From a bacterium (GTDB lineage Bacteria; JAHJDO01), in the NCBI GenBank assembly GCA_030611945.1, contig JAUWOV010000009.1:1-28265 (forward strand): a stretch of DNA of 28,265 bases. Direction: 5' to 3'. The position numbers were made by a program, and so were the translations under genes. The notes under the pieces are model-generated. The model ran no database searches, was not told the DNA's origin, and was given only the letters and a program-made list of their open reading frames with translations. How positions within the stretch are numbered: the stretch's first letter is position 1; each line of letters opens with the position of its first letter. Below, one piece after another: positions 1 to 6,373 of this stretch.

Positions 1-32
1 CCAATCCTAGAACTGGTTATTACATCTTTCAT
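1..32 (-). CDS. Start of an unidentified gene downstream of lpxA (truncated by window edge)
   Basis: An ATG on the minus strand at 32-30 overlaps the lpxA stop codon as ATGA, the same coupling used at several other junctions in this operon. It opens a frame reading MKDVITSSRIG up to the window edge with no stop. Only ten to eleven residues are visible, so no function can be given. In related operons the gene after lpxA is often a Gfo/Idh/MocA-type oxidoreductase or lpxI, but nothing here discriminates between them. Confidence 0.45.
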   Translation of the reverse strand, partial: MKDVITSSRI

Positions 33-802
33 TTACATATACCTCTGTCAGATACTCTAATAAAATTTATAAGATATTGTAGCTCATCTACTAAGGGAAT
101 TTCTTCTTCAATTTTTTTTAGAGCCTGAGTCGTATTCATACCTGACCTAAACAAGATTTTATAAGCCTTCTTGAGCTTTTCTATAACCGGAGCAGGTATA
201 TTGTTCCTAGTTAGTCCTATAATGTTCAGTCCATATATCCTTGTAGGATGACCATCTGCCCTTGCAAATGGAGGAATGTCCTTAACCACTTTAGACAGTC
301 CTCCTACCATAGCAAGCCTGCCAACTCTTGCGCCTTGATGAATCCCTACCATGCCGGCCAGCACACATCCATTCTCTAATATGCTATGTCCTGACAATCC
401 TGAAAAATTAACCATTGTAACACCATTGCCCACCTTGCAATTATGAGCCGCATGCGTATACGCCATAAAAAAATTATTATCCCCTACTACTGTTGCTGTC
501 TCCGGCTCTGTTGCTCTGTTAATTGTAACATATTCTCTTATAATATTTCCATTGCCTATTTTAACATATGTACGGTCATCATCATTGCATTTCACATCCT
601 GCGGAACTGTTCCAATGACTGCGCCGGGGAATATCTTGTTGTTCTCTCCTATGCTTGTCCAGCCGTCTATTACAACATTGGACGCAATCTCTGTGTTTTT
701 CCCTATTTTAACATTACCTCTTATAACGCTCCATGGTCCGATCTTTACACCTTTAGAAATCTTGGCGCCTGGAGAAATAACTGCTGTATTATGGATTGTC
801 AT
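29..802 (-). CDS. lpxA: Acyl-ACP--UDP-N-acetylglucosamine O-acyltransferase (LpxA)
   Basis: LpxA catalyses the first step of lipid A synthesis, moving a 3-hydroxyacyl chain from ACP to UDP-GlcNAc in the cytoplasm. The 257-residue protein has the usual length. Residues 1-190 show left-handed beta-helix hexapeptide repeats (isoleucine/valine every six residues, with many IG and NG turns). The segment YTHAAHNCKVG around residues 115-125 matches the catalytic-histidine region, H120 being the likely catalytic base. The family signature GLNIIGLTRN follows, then a C-terminal helical region. It lies 13 bp downstream of the lpxC-fabZ fusion, as in the lipid A operons of many diderms, and its stop overlaps the start of the next gene. 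Nothing looks broken. Confidence 0.96.
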   Translation of the reverse strand: MTIHNTAVISPGAKISKGVKIGPWSVIRGNVKIGKNTEIASNVVIDGWTSIGENNKIFPGAVIGTVPQDVKCNDDDRTYVKIGNGNIIREYVTINRATEPETATVVGDNNFFMAYTHAAHNCKVGNGVTMVNFSGLSGHSILENGCVLAGMVGIHQGARVGRLAMVGGLSKVVKDIPPFARADGHPTRIYGLNIIGLTRNNIPAPVIEKLKKAYKILFRSGMNTTQALKKIEEEIPLVDELQYLINFIRVSDRGICK

Positions 803-815
803 TTTCTATTATCCT

Positions 816-2099
816 TTATTGTATGATTGACGTTAATTCCGCTTCGCATACTACTTCACCATCAACAGAAGCCTTTGCCTTTACCCTGCCAACTTTGCTC
901 TTTGCCTTAATTACCTCAACCTCTATAATAAGCTGATCTCCAGGTCTGACAGGTCGTCTTAATTTGACATTATCCATCTTAGCAAAAAACGGAGTCTTCC
1001 CTCTATTCTCTTTTTTTCTCAATAACAAAATCCCGCCTACCTGCGCCATTGCCTCAACAATTAGCACGCCAGGCATTATTGGATAGTCAGGAAAGTGTCC
1101 CTGAAAAAAACTTTCATTTACGGTAACATTCTTAATTCCTACTATCTTTTTATCCTCTTCAATTTTTATTATCCTATCAACAAGTAAAAACGGATATCTA
1201 TGCGGAAGAATCTTTTTTATCTCATCTATGTCTAAACTGGTTTTTGTCTCCGTATCATCGTCATCCGCCAATCCTACTGTTTTTTTAAGTTTTTTAACCA
1301 GTTCTATATTTAAGTAATGACCGCTCTTTATTGCAATAACATGCGCTTTTAATGGTTGTCCCAGTAAATACAGATCGCCTATTAGATCAAGTATCTTATG
1401 CATAACAAACTCGTTCTCAAACCTCAATTCATCGTTAAGAAGAGCTTCGTCCCCTATAACAACAGCGCTCTCTAAACTGCCTCCTTTTATGAGCCCTTCC
1501 TTTTGCAGCATCTCCACCTCTTCCAGAAAACAGAATGTTCTTGCAGAGGCTATTTCCCTCTTAAAAGATTCAGGGGTAATTGTAAGTGAGGCGAATTGGG
1601 AATTAAGCACAGGATGATTATAGTCAATAGTAAATGAGATACGAAAATCTTTTGACGGCAAAGCAACCAAAGAAGAACCATTCTCCGAAACCCAGACAGG
1701 CTCTTTTACTTCAAAAAACTTCTTAGGCGCTTTTTGCCGCACAATCTTTGCCCCTTCCAACGCCTCTATAAATGGCAAAGCGCTTCCATCAACTACAGGA
1801 GGCTCATTGCTGCTGAGTTCAACCAGCATATTATCAATCCCTAAACCTGCTGCTGCTGCCAGTACATGCTCTACGGTATGCACTTTTATATCGCTTTTAC
1901 CCAGAGAAGTCCCTCTGGCTGTATCAACAACTCCGCTAATATCCGCTTTAACTATTGGGCTATTAGGTAAATCTTTTCTTATGAATTTTATACCCGTGTT
2001 CTCATCCGCAGGTTTAAAATAAATTGTGGTTTTATTTCCTGTATGCAAGCCAATACCTTCGCAGCTCGCTTCATTGCTTATTGTTGTCTGTAATTGCAT
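816..2099 (-). CDS. lpxC/fabZ: Bifunctional UDP-3-O-acyl-GlcNAc deacetylase / 3-hydroxyacyl-ACP dehydratase (LpxC-FabZ fusion)
   Basis: Two enzymes are joined in one 427-residue chain. Residues 1-270 are LpxC, the zinc deacetylase committing to lipid A: HTVEH at 74-78, a metal-binding H..D pair in [10 protein letters not shown] (H234, D238) and the catalytic region KSGHYLN (H261) are all present. An acidic linker (about 278-290) leads to FabZ (about 291-427), the dehydratase of fatty-acid elongation: [12 protein letters not shown] at 298-309, then [20 protein letters not shown] with H335 and E349 as catalytic residues. The same fusion is known from Bacteroidetes and several uncultivated diderms. 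It may balance the 3-hydroxyacyl pool between lipid A and phospholipid. Both active sites look intact. It follows ompH by 14 bp. Confidence 0.95.
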   Translation of the reverse strand: MQLQTTISNEASCEGIGLHTGNKTTIYFKPADENTGIKFIRKDLPNSPIVKADISGVVDTARGTSLGKSDIKVHTVEHVLAAAAGLGIDNMLVELSSNEPPVVDGSALPFIEALEGAKIVRQKAPKKFFEVKEPVWVSENGSSLVALPSKDFRISFTIDYNHPVLNSQFASLTITPESFKREIASARTFCFLEEVEMLQKEGLIKGGSLESAVVIGDEALLNDELRFENEFVMHKILDLIGDLYLLGQPLKAHVIAIKSGHYLNIELVKKLKKTVGLADDDDTETKTSLDIDEIKKILPHRYPFLLVDRIIKIEEDKKIVGIKNVTVNESFFQGHFPDYPIMPGVLIVEAMAQVGGILLLRKKENRGKTPFFAKMDNVKLRRPVRPGDQLIIEVEVIKAKSKVGRVKAKASVDGEVVCEAELTSIIQ

Positions 2100-2113
2100 A
2101 ATCTTCCCTTTTG

Positions 2114-2683
2114 TTATTTTTTATTTTCCTCTATTTCTTCTTTCTTCAATAAATCTTCTATATGCTTTGTAATGTCCAATTTTTCATCCGCATATAATAG
2201 ATCACGATTCCCAATTACAAGAGTATATCCCCTTTTTTCTGAATATTCTTTGATCACAGCCTCTATGTCCTTTATAATCTCCTTAATGGCTTTTTCTCTC
2301 TGAACCTCCAGTTCTCTTTTGCTTTCTCTAATAATTCTATTTAATTGAAGAGACCTTTGTTCGAGAATTCCTTTCTGCTTATCTTTTTCCTTCTGCTTTA
2401 ATACCCCTGATCCCAGCTTCTTGCGAATATTATTAATCTCTTCTCTAATTTCTTTTATCTTTTCCTGTTTCTTATCCGCTTCTTTCTTCAACTCCGCCTC
2501 TGCTTTTTCTGTTTTATAATAACCTTCAAACAGCACGGAGAAATTTACATATCCTATTTTTAGCTCATCCGCCGCATAACAAGCTGAAGACAGGAAAAAG
2601 CAAGACAATATAAAAACTATAAAATACGAAGTAGGGGCGAGCCTTGCGTTCGCCCATTCACAGATTAAATTTTTAATTTTCAA
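2114..2683 (-). CDS. ompH: OmpH/Skp-family periplasmic chaperone
   Basis: Skp/OmpH holds unfolded outer-membrane proteins in the periplasm on the way to BamA. The mature part starts [15 protein letters not shown], the typical Skp opening, followed by a long, highly charged coiled coil ([18 protein letters not shown]...) and a C-terminal beta segment. I place the start at TTG 2683, because AGGAG (2696-2692) lies 8 nt upstream. The ATG at 2710 and the TTG at 2716 have no such site. From TTG 2683 the product is 189 aa, beginning [10 protein letters not shown]. The signal peptide is odd: between the basic start and the hydrophobic core lie about ten residues encoded by a palindromic repeat (2631-2655). 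It is normally next to bamA, but here about 7 kb of accessory DNA separates them. Confidence 0.9.
   Translation of the reverse strand: MKIKNLICEWANARLAPTSYFIVFILSCFFLSSACYAADELKIGYVNFSVLFEGYYKTEKAEAELKKEADKKQEKIKEIREEINNIRKKLGSGVLKQKEKDKQKGILEQRSLQLNRIIRESKRELEVQREKAIKEIIKDIEAVIKEYSEKRGYTLVIGNRDLLYADEKLDITKHIEDLLKKEEIEENKK
2631..2655. repeat. Short GTAGGGGCGA...TCGCCC palindromic repeat inside ompH signal-peptide coding region
   Basis: The block has GGGCGA/TCGCCC arms and a GTAGGGG edge. The same edge opens the larger palindromic element at 8076-8158. It lies in frame inside the signal-peptide part of ompH and encodes roughly WANARLAPT on the minus strand. This looks like a half copy of an intergenic repeat family that has been absorbed into coding sequence. 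Confidence 0.6.
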
Positions 2684-2718
2684 TTTCTGATCTCCTGTGT
2701 TATTTGTCATTGTCAAGT

Positions 2719-2958
2719 CTATGCCTTCCTATAAGCATCTAAAAACTCTTCTCTTGTAATTCCGGATTGACTGCAAATTGTCCTTAATGTAGAAGCTTTT
2801 ATTTTTGGATGATTCGGCATAGTTAAAGGAGTTTTGCTTTCATCAAGATTTTTACGCACCATGGAAATGTGTTCTTTTTCCCTTACAATTTGAAAACCCA
2901 AAATCCCCAGCGCTTTTACTACCTTTCGCTTGGGTGCGTCAATAGGAAACTTTGTCAT
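2719..2958 (-). CDS. hicA: HicA-type mRNA interferase toxin
   Basis: HicA toxins are small double-stranded-RNA-binding-fold nucleases that cleave mRNA when freed from HicB. The 79-residue protein shows the usual pattern: a first helix with a glycine turn (KALGILGFQIV), the conserved histidine at H30 in REKEHISMVRK, then LTMPNHPKIKASTLRTI and SGITREEF, typical of the HicA C-terminal half. Its ATG shares an A with the hicB stop (TAATG at 2960-2956), so the two are translationally coupled. The order is antitoxin first, the reverse of E. coli hicAB but common elsewhere. It ends 35 bp before the ompH start, so it sits directly at the edge of the conserved operon. Confidence 0.9.
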   Translation of the reverse strand: MTKFPIDAPKRKVVKALGILGFQIVREKEHISMVRKNLDESKTPLTMPNHPKIKASTLRTICSQSGITREEFLDAYRKA

Positions 2959-3182
2959 TAAGCTTCCACTCCTGCCTCAGCAACGAAAGCCTCAATAATT
3001 CGTGGTTCTATATCCATTGCTTCGTTTCCAAATGTCTCGATGTGAAAATGAATTGCTGATTTTATATTAGAAAGCGCTTCTTCATAAGTATCTCCTTGTC
3101 CAACCACAACCCCTTTGAGTCCTAATGGATATGATACATAACCGTCTGGATGTTTCTCTACAACGATTTTAAACTGTCTCAT
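2958..3182 (-). CDS. hicB: HicB-type antitoxin
   Basis: This 74-residue partner neutralises HicA. It carries the partial RNase-H-like HicB fold: strand FKIVVEKHPDGYVSYPLGLKG, then GVVVGQGDTYEEALSNIKSAIHFHIE, the standard GxGxTxxEAxxNxxxAI motif. There is no obvious DNA-binding domain after it, so autoregulation through this protein alone is uncertain. GGGGGT lies about 8 nt upstream of the ATG, and a plausible promoter lies at 3222-3249. It is preceded by a short dispersed repeat (3265-3310). Confidence 0.9.
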   Translation of the reverse strand: MRQFKIVVEKHPDGYVSYPLGLKGVVVGQGDTYEEALSNIKSAIHFHIETFGNEAMDIEPRIIEAFVAEAGVEA

Positions 3183-3221
3183 GATAAATTACCCCCGTTT
3201 TCTATTCTCTATGTAATTAAG

Positions 3222-3249
3222 GATATACTATAAACATCATAATTTACAA
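3222..3249 (-). promoter_or_regulatory. Candidate sigma-70-like promoter for hicBA
   Basis: On the minus strand TTGTAA (3249-3244) and TATATC (3227-3222) are separated by 16 nt, 40 bp upstream of hicB. The hexamers are imperfect, but the gap is AT-rich and this is the only sizeable space upstream of the pair. Assigned by eye. Confidence 0.35.
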
Positions 3250-3264
3250 GATAAAACCCACACT

Positions 3265-3310
3265 CGTCACTGGTCATTGCGAACGAAGTGAAGCAATCTC
3301 GTCTGTCATT
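3265..3310. repeat. GTCATTGCGA-type dispersed intergenic repeat
   Basis: The stretch GTCATTGCGAACGAAGTGAAGCAATC contains ATTGC/GCAAT arms (3276-3280 and 3293-3297) and is flanked by CACTGG and GTCTGTCATT. This is a well-known class of short repeat scattered through many bacterial genomes. It supplies the TGA stop of the lipoprotein gene ending at 3306. A partial cousin (TTTGCAATGACA) occurs at 8164-8175. Confidence 0.6.
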
Positions 3311-4019
3311 TTCTCTTTTGGAATTCACGATTCATGTCTTCAATGGCATCGTTCATAATCTTTTGCATCAAGTATGAGTATCCTTTGACATCATGCCCAT
3401 AATGGTAGTAAAGACCCTGAATGATTTTCCGGGTAAGATTATAGTTCTTTTCCCAAACCCTCTTCTTAGATATCAAATCTGTTAATTTTAGATTTAGAAC
3501 AACATCGTTTCGTGAAGACCCCATAGGAAGACCAAAAAACCACAAAACAGGACCATACACAGATAAGCCATAAGAATATACCTTGCCATTATAAATAGTT
3601 GAAAACACTTCCCCTTCAAGTAATAATTGAGCTTTCTCTTTATCGCCGCCAAAAGTAAAAAAAGCGTCAACGAATAAACCAGATTTACGCAGACTATATG
3701 CTGCCGCTTTCGCAAGATCCTCGCTCATATCAAAATCAAATTCAGCAATCGAGATAAACTCTCTAGCCGCATCGGGTCTTTCATATTCCACCCAGCCAAA
3801 AGGCATTAAAGGAATCAGGTAAAGGAAAAGAGTGCCGTATTGATTTTTATCTCCTCGCATGTCTTCAAAAGGCACAACGGCTATTTTCTTCTGATAAGCC
3901 GGACCATCGGAAAACCGAACAAGATTTCTTCCCTTTGCGGGATAAATAAATTTTGCGGTTGTCCCACAGCCACTTAAAAGTGATAGAGCTAGTAATGCGG
4001 TTATTAGTTTTGTTTTCAT
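3306..4019 (-). CDS. Putative outer-membrane or periplasmic lipoprotein of unknown function
   Basis: The 237-residue product begins MKTKLITALLALSLLSGCG, a signal peptide with a clear lipobox (LSGC, cysteine about residue 18), so it should be lipidated and anchored in a membrane. The next part (KKIAVVPFEDMRGD) resembles the opening strand seen in many envelope lipoproteins that begin with a 'VaVlPF.d.R' segment, such as GNA1162/CsgG/LpoB-like proteins. The later segment DVVLNLKLTDLISKKRVWEKNY is also of that general style. I cannot name a family. It is the last gene of a four-gene envelope cluster (3306-5886). Its stop codon lies in a dispersed repeat, so the natural C-terminus may have been changed slightly. 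Confidence 0.75.
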   Translation of the reverse strand: MKTKLITALLALSLLSGCGTTAKFIYPAKGRNLVRFSDGPAYQKKIAVVPFEDMRGDKNQYGTLFLYLIPLMPFGWVEYERPDAAREFISIAEFDFDMSEDLAKAAAYSLRKSGLFVDAFFTFGGDKEKAQLLLEGEVFSTIYNGKVYSYGLSVYGPVLWFFGLPMGSSRNDVVLNLKLTDLISKKRVWEKNYNLTRKIIQGLYYHYGHDVKGYSYLMQKIMNDAIEDMNREFQKRK

Positions 4020-4037
4020 AGCTATTTGTCTCCTTTT

Positions 4038-4304
4038 TTATTGGCTTTTTTTGAACCCCCTAATTATCCACTTTACGATTGGTGGAATTATCCATCTTGC
4101 AATAACATACGCTATCCAAATAGCAATGAACCATTCAAGGGCTAAACCAAATGCGTTAACTACATCATGCTCGTAAACGCCGTAGAATGAGTCATAATAA
4201 AAGCTATAATGCCAAATAAAAACAATTATAGCTGACAAAATAGACAATACTAGCGTTAGTCTCAAGAAACCTTTTTCCTTATTCTTTTTCAATACACTTC
4301 TCAT
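4038..4304 (-). CDS. Small membrane protein, two predicted transmembrane helices
   Basis: From ATG 4304 (AAGG about 9 nt upstream, preferred to TTG 4313) the protein has 88 residues. A basic N-terminus (MRSVLKKNKEKGFLR) is followed by a hydrophobic helix (LTLVLSILSAIIVFIW), a tyrosine-rich loop (YYDSFYGVY) and a second helix (ALEWFIAIWIAYVIARWII), with a basic tail (KWIIRGFKKSQ). Small proteins opening KEKGFxRLTLVLSI occur widely as hypotheticals, but I know no function. It lies between a lipoprotein and another small membrane protein in the same orientation, with gaps of about 20 bp, so it is probably co-transcribed with them. Confidence 0.7.
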   Translation of the reverse strand: MRSVLKKNKEKGFLRLTLVLSILSAIIVFIWHYSFYYDSFYGVYEHDVVNAFGLALEWFIAIWIAYVIARWIIPPIVKWIIRGFKKSQ

Positions 4305-4322
4305 TTTTAACAACCTTGCCCA

Positions 4323-4559
4323 CTATTTACGTTTTTTATCTCTTTTATTGAATATTTGTGCAATCCCAAAGATAGTAAGAATTGTAAGTGGAATAGAAAA
4401 TATCTTATCTCCTGATGTTCCCGCAATTCCTTCTGTTAATTTCCACAAAGAAATAGAAACAACTCCTAACACTGCCCATCCCCAACGAGCATTACCTTTT
4501 TCGTAGGATATTCTTATGCAACAATATAATCCCCAGCCAGCAAAAATCATAGGTATCAT
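4323..4559 (-). CDS. Small membrane protein, two to three predicted transmembrane segments
   Basis: The 78-residue product opens IPMIFAGWGLYCCIRISYEK, a hydrophobic stretch, then has GWAVLGVVSISLWKL and IFSIPLTILTIFGIAQIF as further hydrophobic segments, and ends in a strongly basic tail (NKRDKKRK). That pattern fits an inner-membrane protein with a cytoplasmic C-terminus. No family is recognised. It starts 13 bp after the secreted repeat protein upstream, consistent with an operon. GAGAAC precedes the ATG as a weak ribosome binding site. Confidence 0.65.
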   Translation of the reverse strand: MIPMIFAGWGLYCCIRISYEKGNARWGWAVLGVVSISLWKLTEGIAGTSGDKIFSIPLTILTIFGIAQIFNKRDKKRK

Positions 4560-4572
4560 TAGTTCTCGTTTC

Positions 4573-5886
4573 TCACTTTTTAATAATAACCGTGCTTAAC
4601 TCAGAAGAACAAACAAACTCTTTGCCATTCCAAACAAAATATTTATACGCCAGTTTATCCCGATTTGTGCGTCCCTTTTTATCAGCAGCAGCAGTTCTTC
4701 CTACTTTAATTACAGGCGTTTTATCATTAAATAGGAAAAGATGTTGCTCTGATGCAAGTCCTGGATCATCCTCGCCCCATAAGTATTTATAGTTACTCTT
4801 TTGCCAAGATACAATACTAAGATGCTCTATTCCCATAGTTGAATAACCTGAAGCAGATACGTCCTTTAAACCATCTCCATCAACATCAACCAACTCAAAA
4901 TCAGGGTTAGACTCCCCCGTAATTATTGCAAATTCAACTTTTAACAATTCCCCTTGAGGACTACATATTACGACGCAACTATAAGGACACTCTGGAAGCG
5001 CTGAAGTACTTCCGTTGGGATAAACGTATCTTAACCCTTTCAACTGAATAGCAATGACATACTCCTTCTGCCCATCTCCATTCAAATCTTCCTTCAGTAA
5101 ACTTCTTATCCCTATATACTCTTCTTTGTCAGACGGAAAAGGATAAATCTCAGAATTCCAAGAAAGGAACACTTCGTTACCATACAATTTTAATGAAAAA
5201 TCTGAGTAGTAACACTTTACTATTTCTCCATTTGCCCATTTGAACTCTCTAACAATTTTGCATTTAATCCACTCAAGCAACTTGCCAGCGTAGGCTTCTG
5301 AGGAAGTCTTTAGATATTTTTTCTGTTTTGCGTCTAAGATCCAAACATTATCGCTTAAAGGAATCCCGTCGTCGTTATAAACAAAATATCTTTCCCCGTC
5401 TGTATTAACAAACTCTAAAACGCCGTCGTTATTAAAATCTGCAAAGTAATAAACCTCTCCTCCGCCCTCTATAGGCTCGAATTCAGTTACAGAATCCTGG
5501 TTAATAGATAATACTCGTACAGCAAAAGGCATATAGTGGTTCCCTGGGGAAGGATATTCTTGAATTACTAAATTAGGAATGCTGTCACCGGTTATATCAT
5601 CAAAGGGCAGGACTTTTTTATACAGACCTCTAGGCGCTAACTCCTTGTAAATAGGATTTATCCACAATACATCACTCTTTGGGACATCAAGAAAATAGAC
5701 TGGGGTGATTTCATATATGGTTTTATCTCCGCGCCTTAGCACAAGCCTATGCCATTCTTCTCCCTGCCTTATAACTTTATACTCATTAGCACTGTCAGAC
5801 AGAATTATTTCTTCATCAACTTGAAAGGCATAAACAAGTGGTGTAACCAATAGTAAGAAGCAAATAGCAAATGTTAACTTTTCCAT
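4573..5886 (-). CDS. Secreted protein with FG-GAP/VCBS-like calcium-binding repeats
   Basis: The 437-residue protein begins with a signal peptide (KLTFAICFLLLVTPLVYAFQ). Four acidic loops of the DxxxDxxxD kind found in FG-GAP/VCBS beta-propeller repeats follow: DDITGDSIPNLVI, ADFNNDGVLEFV, EDLNGDGQKEYVI and VDVDGDGLKDV. These usually bind calcium between propeller blades. The protein is therefore probably exported and may bind ligands or surfaces. No catalytic domain is visible. It opens a four-gene same-strand cluster with two small membrane proteins and a lipoprotein, suggesting an envelope function for the group. It could also be a descriptive 'integrin-like' protein with no enzymatic role. 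Confidence 0.75.
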   Translation of the reverse strand: MEKLTFAICFLLLVTPLVYAFQVDEEIILSDSANEYKVIRQGEEWHRLVLRRGDKTIYEITPVYFLDVPKSDVLWINPIYKELAPRGLYKKVLPFDDITGDSIPNLVIQEYPSPGNHYMPFAVRVLSINQDSVTEFEPIEGGGEVYYFADFNNDGVLEFVNTDGERYFVYNDDGIPLSDNVWILDAKQKKYLKTSSEAYAGKLLEWIKCKIVREFKWANGEIVKCYYSDFSLKLYGNEVFLSWNSEIYPFPSDKEEYIGIRSLLKEDLNGDGQKEYVIAIQLKGLRYVYPNGSTSALPECPYSCVVICSPQGELLKVEFAIITGESNPDFELVDVDGDGLKDVSASGYSTMGIEHLSIVSWQKSNYKYLWGEDDPGLASEQHLFLFNDKTPVIKVGRTAAADKKGRTNRDKLAYKYFVWNGKEFVCSSELSTVIIKK

Positions 5887-5926
5887 CGATCTTGCCTTCT
5901 CTTAAAAATCATTACAAGTTTTTTAT

Positions 5927-6253
5927 TTATTTCCATTCAGTATCAATGCCAATCTCAAATTTTATGCGATGTACAAGTTCATTGCTTAGAGCTTTTTCTG
6001 TACTTGCGGCTCCACCTAAATTGGCAAGAGCAATCATGATACCAGCCTTATCTTTCTGATTCTTGGCAACTGTAACAGCAATATCAAATTGAATCCCAGG
6101 TATTTTTGAGGCATCTCCCATGTTACGTCGTAAATTAAAAACTTCAAATTGACTTTTATCAGGATTTTTTAATTCATCATTTGCCATTCTAATTCCTTGG
6201 GCAATCCCTACAAGAGTATTTTTAATAAATTCTTTAAGTTCGATATGTTCCAT
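5927..6253 (-). CDS. Small conserved-looking protein of unknown function (FDIAVTV... RIKFEI type)
   Basis: I choose ATG 6253 because AGGAAG lies about 7 nt upstream; the frame stays open to 6292. The 108-residue product starts with a helix (MEHIELKEFIKNTLVGIAQGIRMAN). It then has a beta region IQFDIAVTVAKNQ, a glycine- and alanine-rich turn (GIMIALANLGGAAS) and RIKFEIGI. The pattern (helix, 'xFDVAVT', glycine-rich loop, 'RIxFxVxx') occurs in many small hypothetical proteins found near other accessory genes. I do not know the biochemical role. It has no signal peptide or membrane segment. It sits alone between the envelope cluster and the insertion sequence. Confidence 0.7.
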   Translation of the reverse strand: MEHIELKEFIKNTLVGIAQGIRMANDELKNPDKSQFEVFNLRRNMGDASKIPGIQFDIAVTVAKNQKDKAGIMIALANLGGAASTEKALSNELVHRIKFEIGIDTEWK

Positions 6254-6353
6254 TATTATCTTCCTTTTGAATAGACTTCTAACATTAATCATTAAACAGT
6301 CACTTTTGCTTTAATATTACCATAATTCAAATCACTTAAAACCTCAATAAAAA

Positions 6354-6373
6354 CACTGGATTCCCCGATCAAG
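6354..6373. repeat. Left half of a split stem-loop repeat, including target duplicate CAAG
   Basis: CACTGGATTCCCCGAT at 6354-6369 pairs with TCGGAGAATGACAGTG at 8061-8076 once the insertion sequence is removed, giving an imperfect hairpin with loop TCAAG. CAAG at 6370-6373 is repeated at 8057-8060 on the other side of the element, as expected for a 4-bp target duplication. Confidence 0.7.

Noticed and set aside
443-826. Open frames on the plus strand across lpxA
   Set aside because: They lie opposite a well-supported gene, have no ribosome binding site and give sequences with no family pattern.
2114-2716. ompH starting at TTG 2716 or ATG 2710
   Set aside because: Neither has an upstream ribosome binding site; TTG 2683 has AGGAG at 8 nt.
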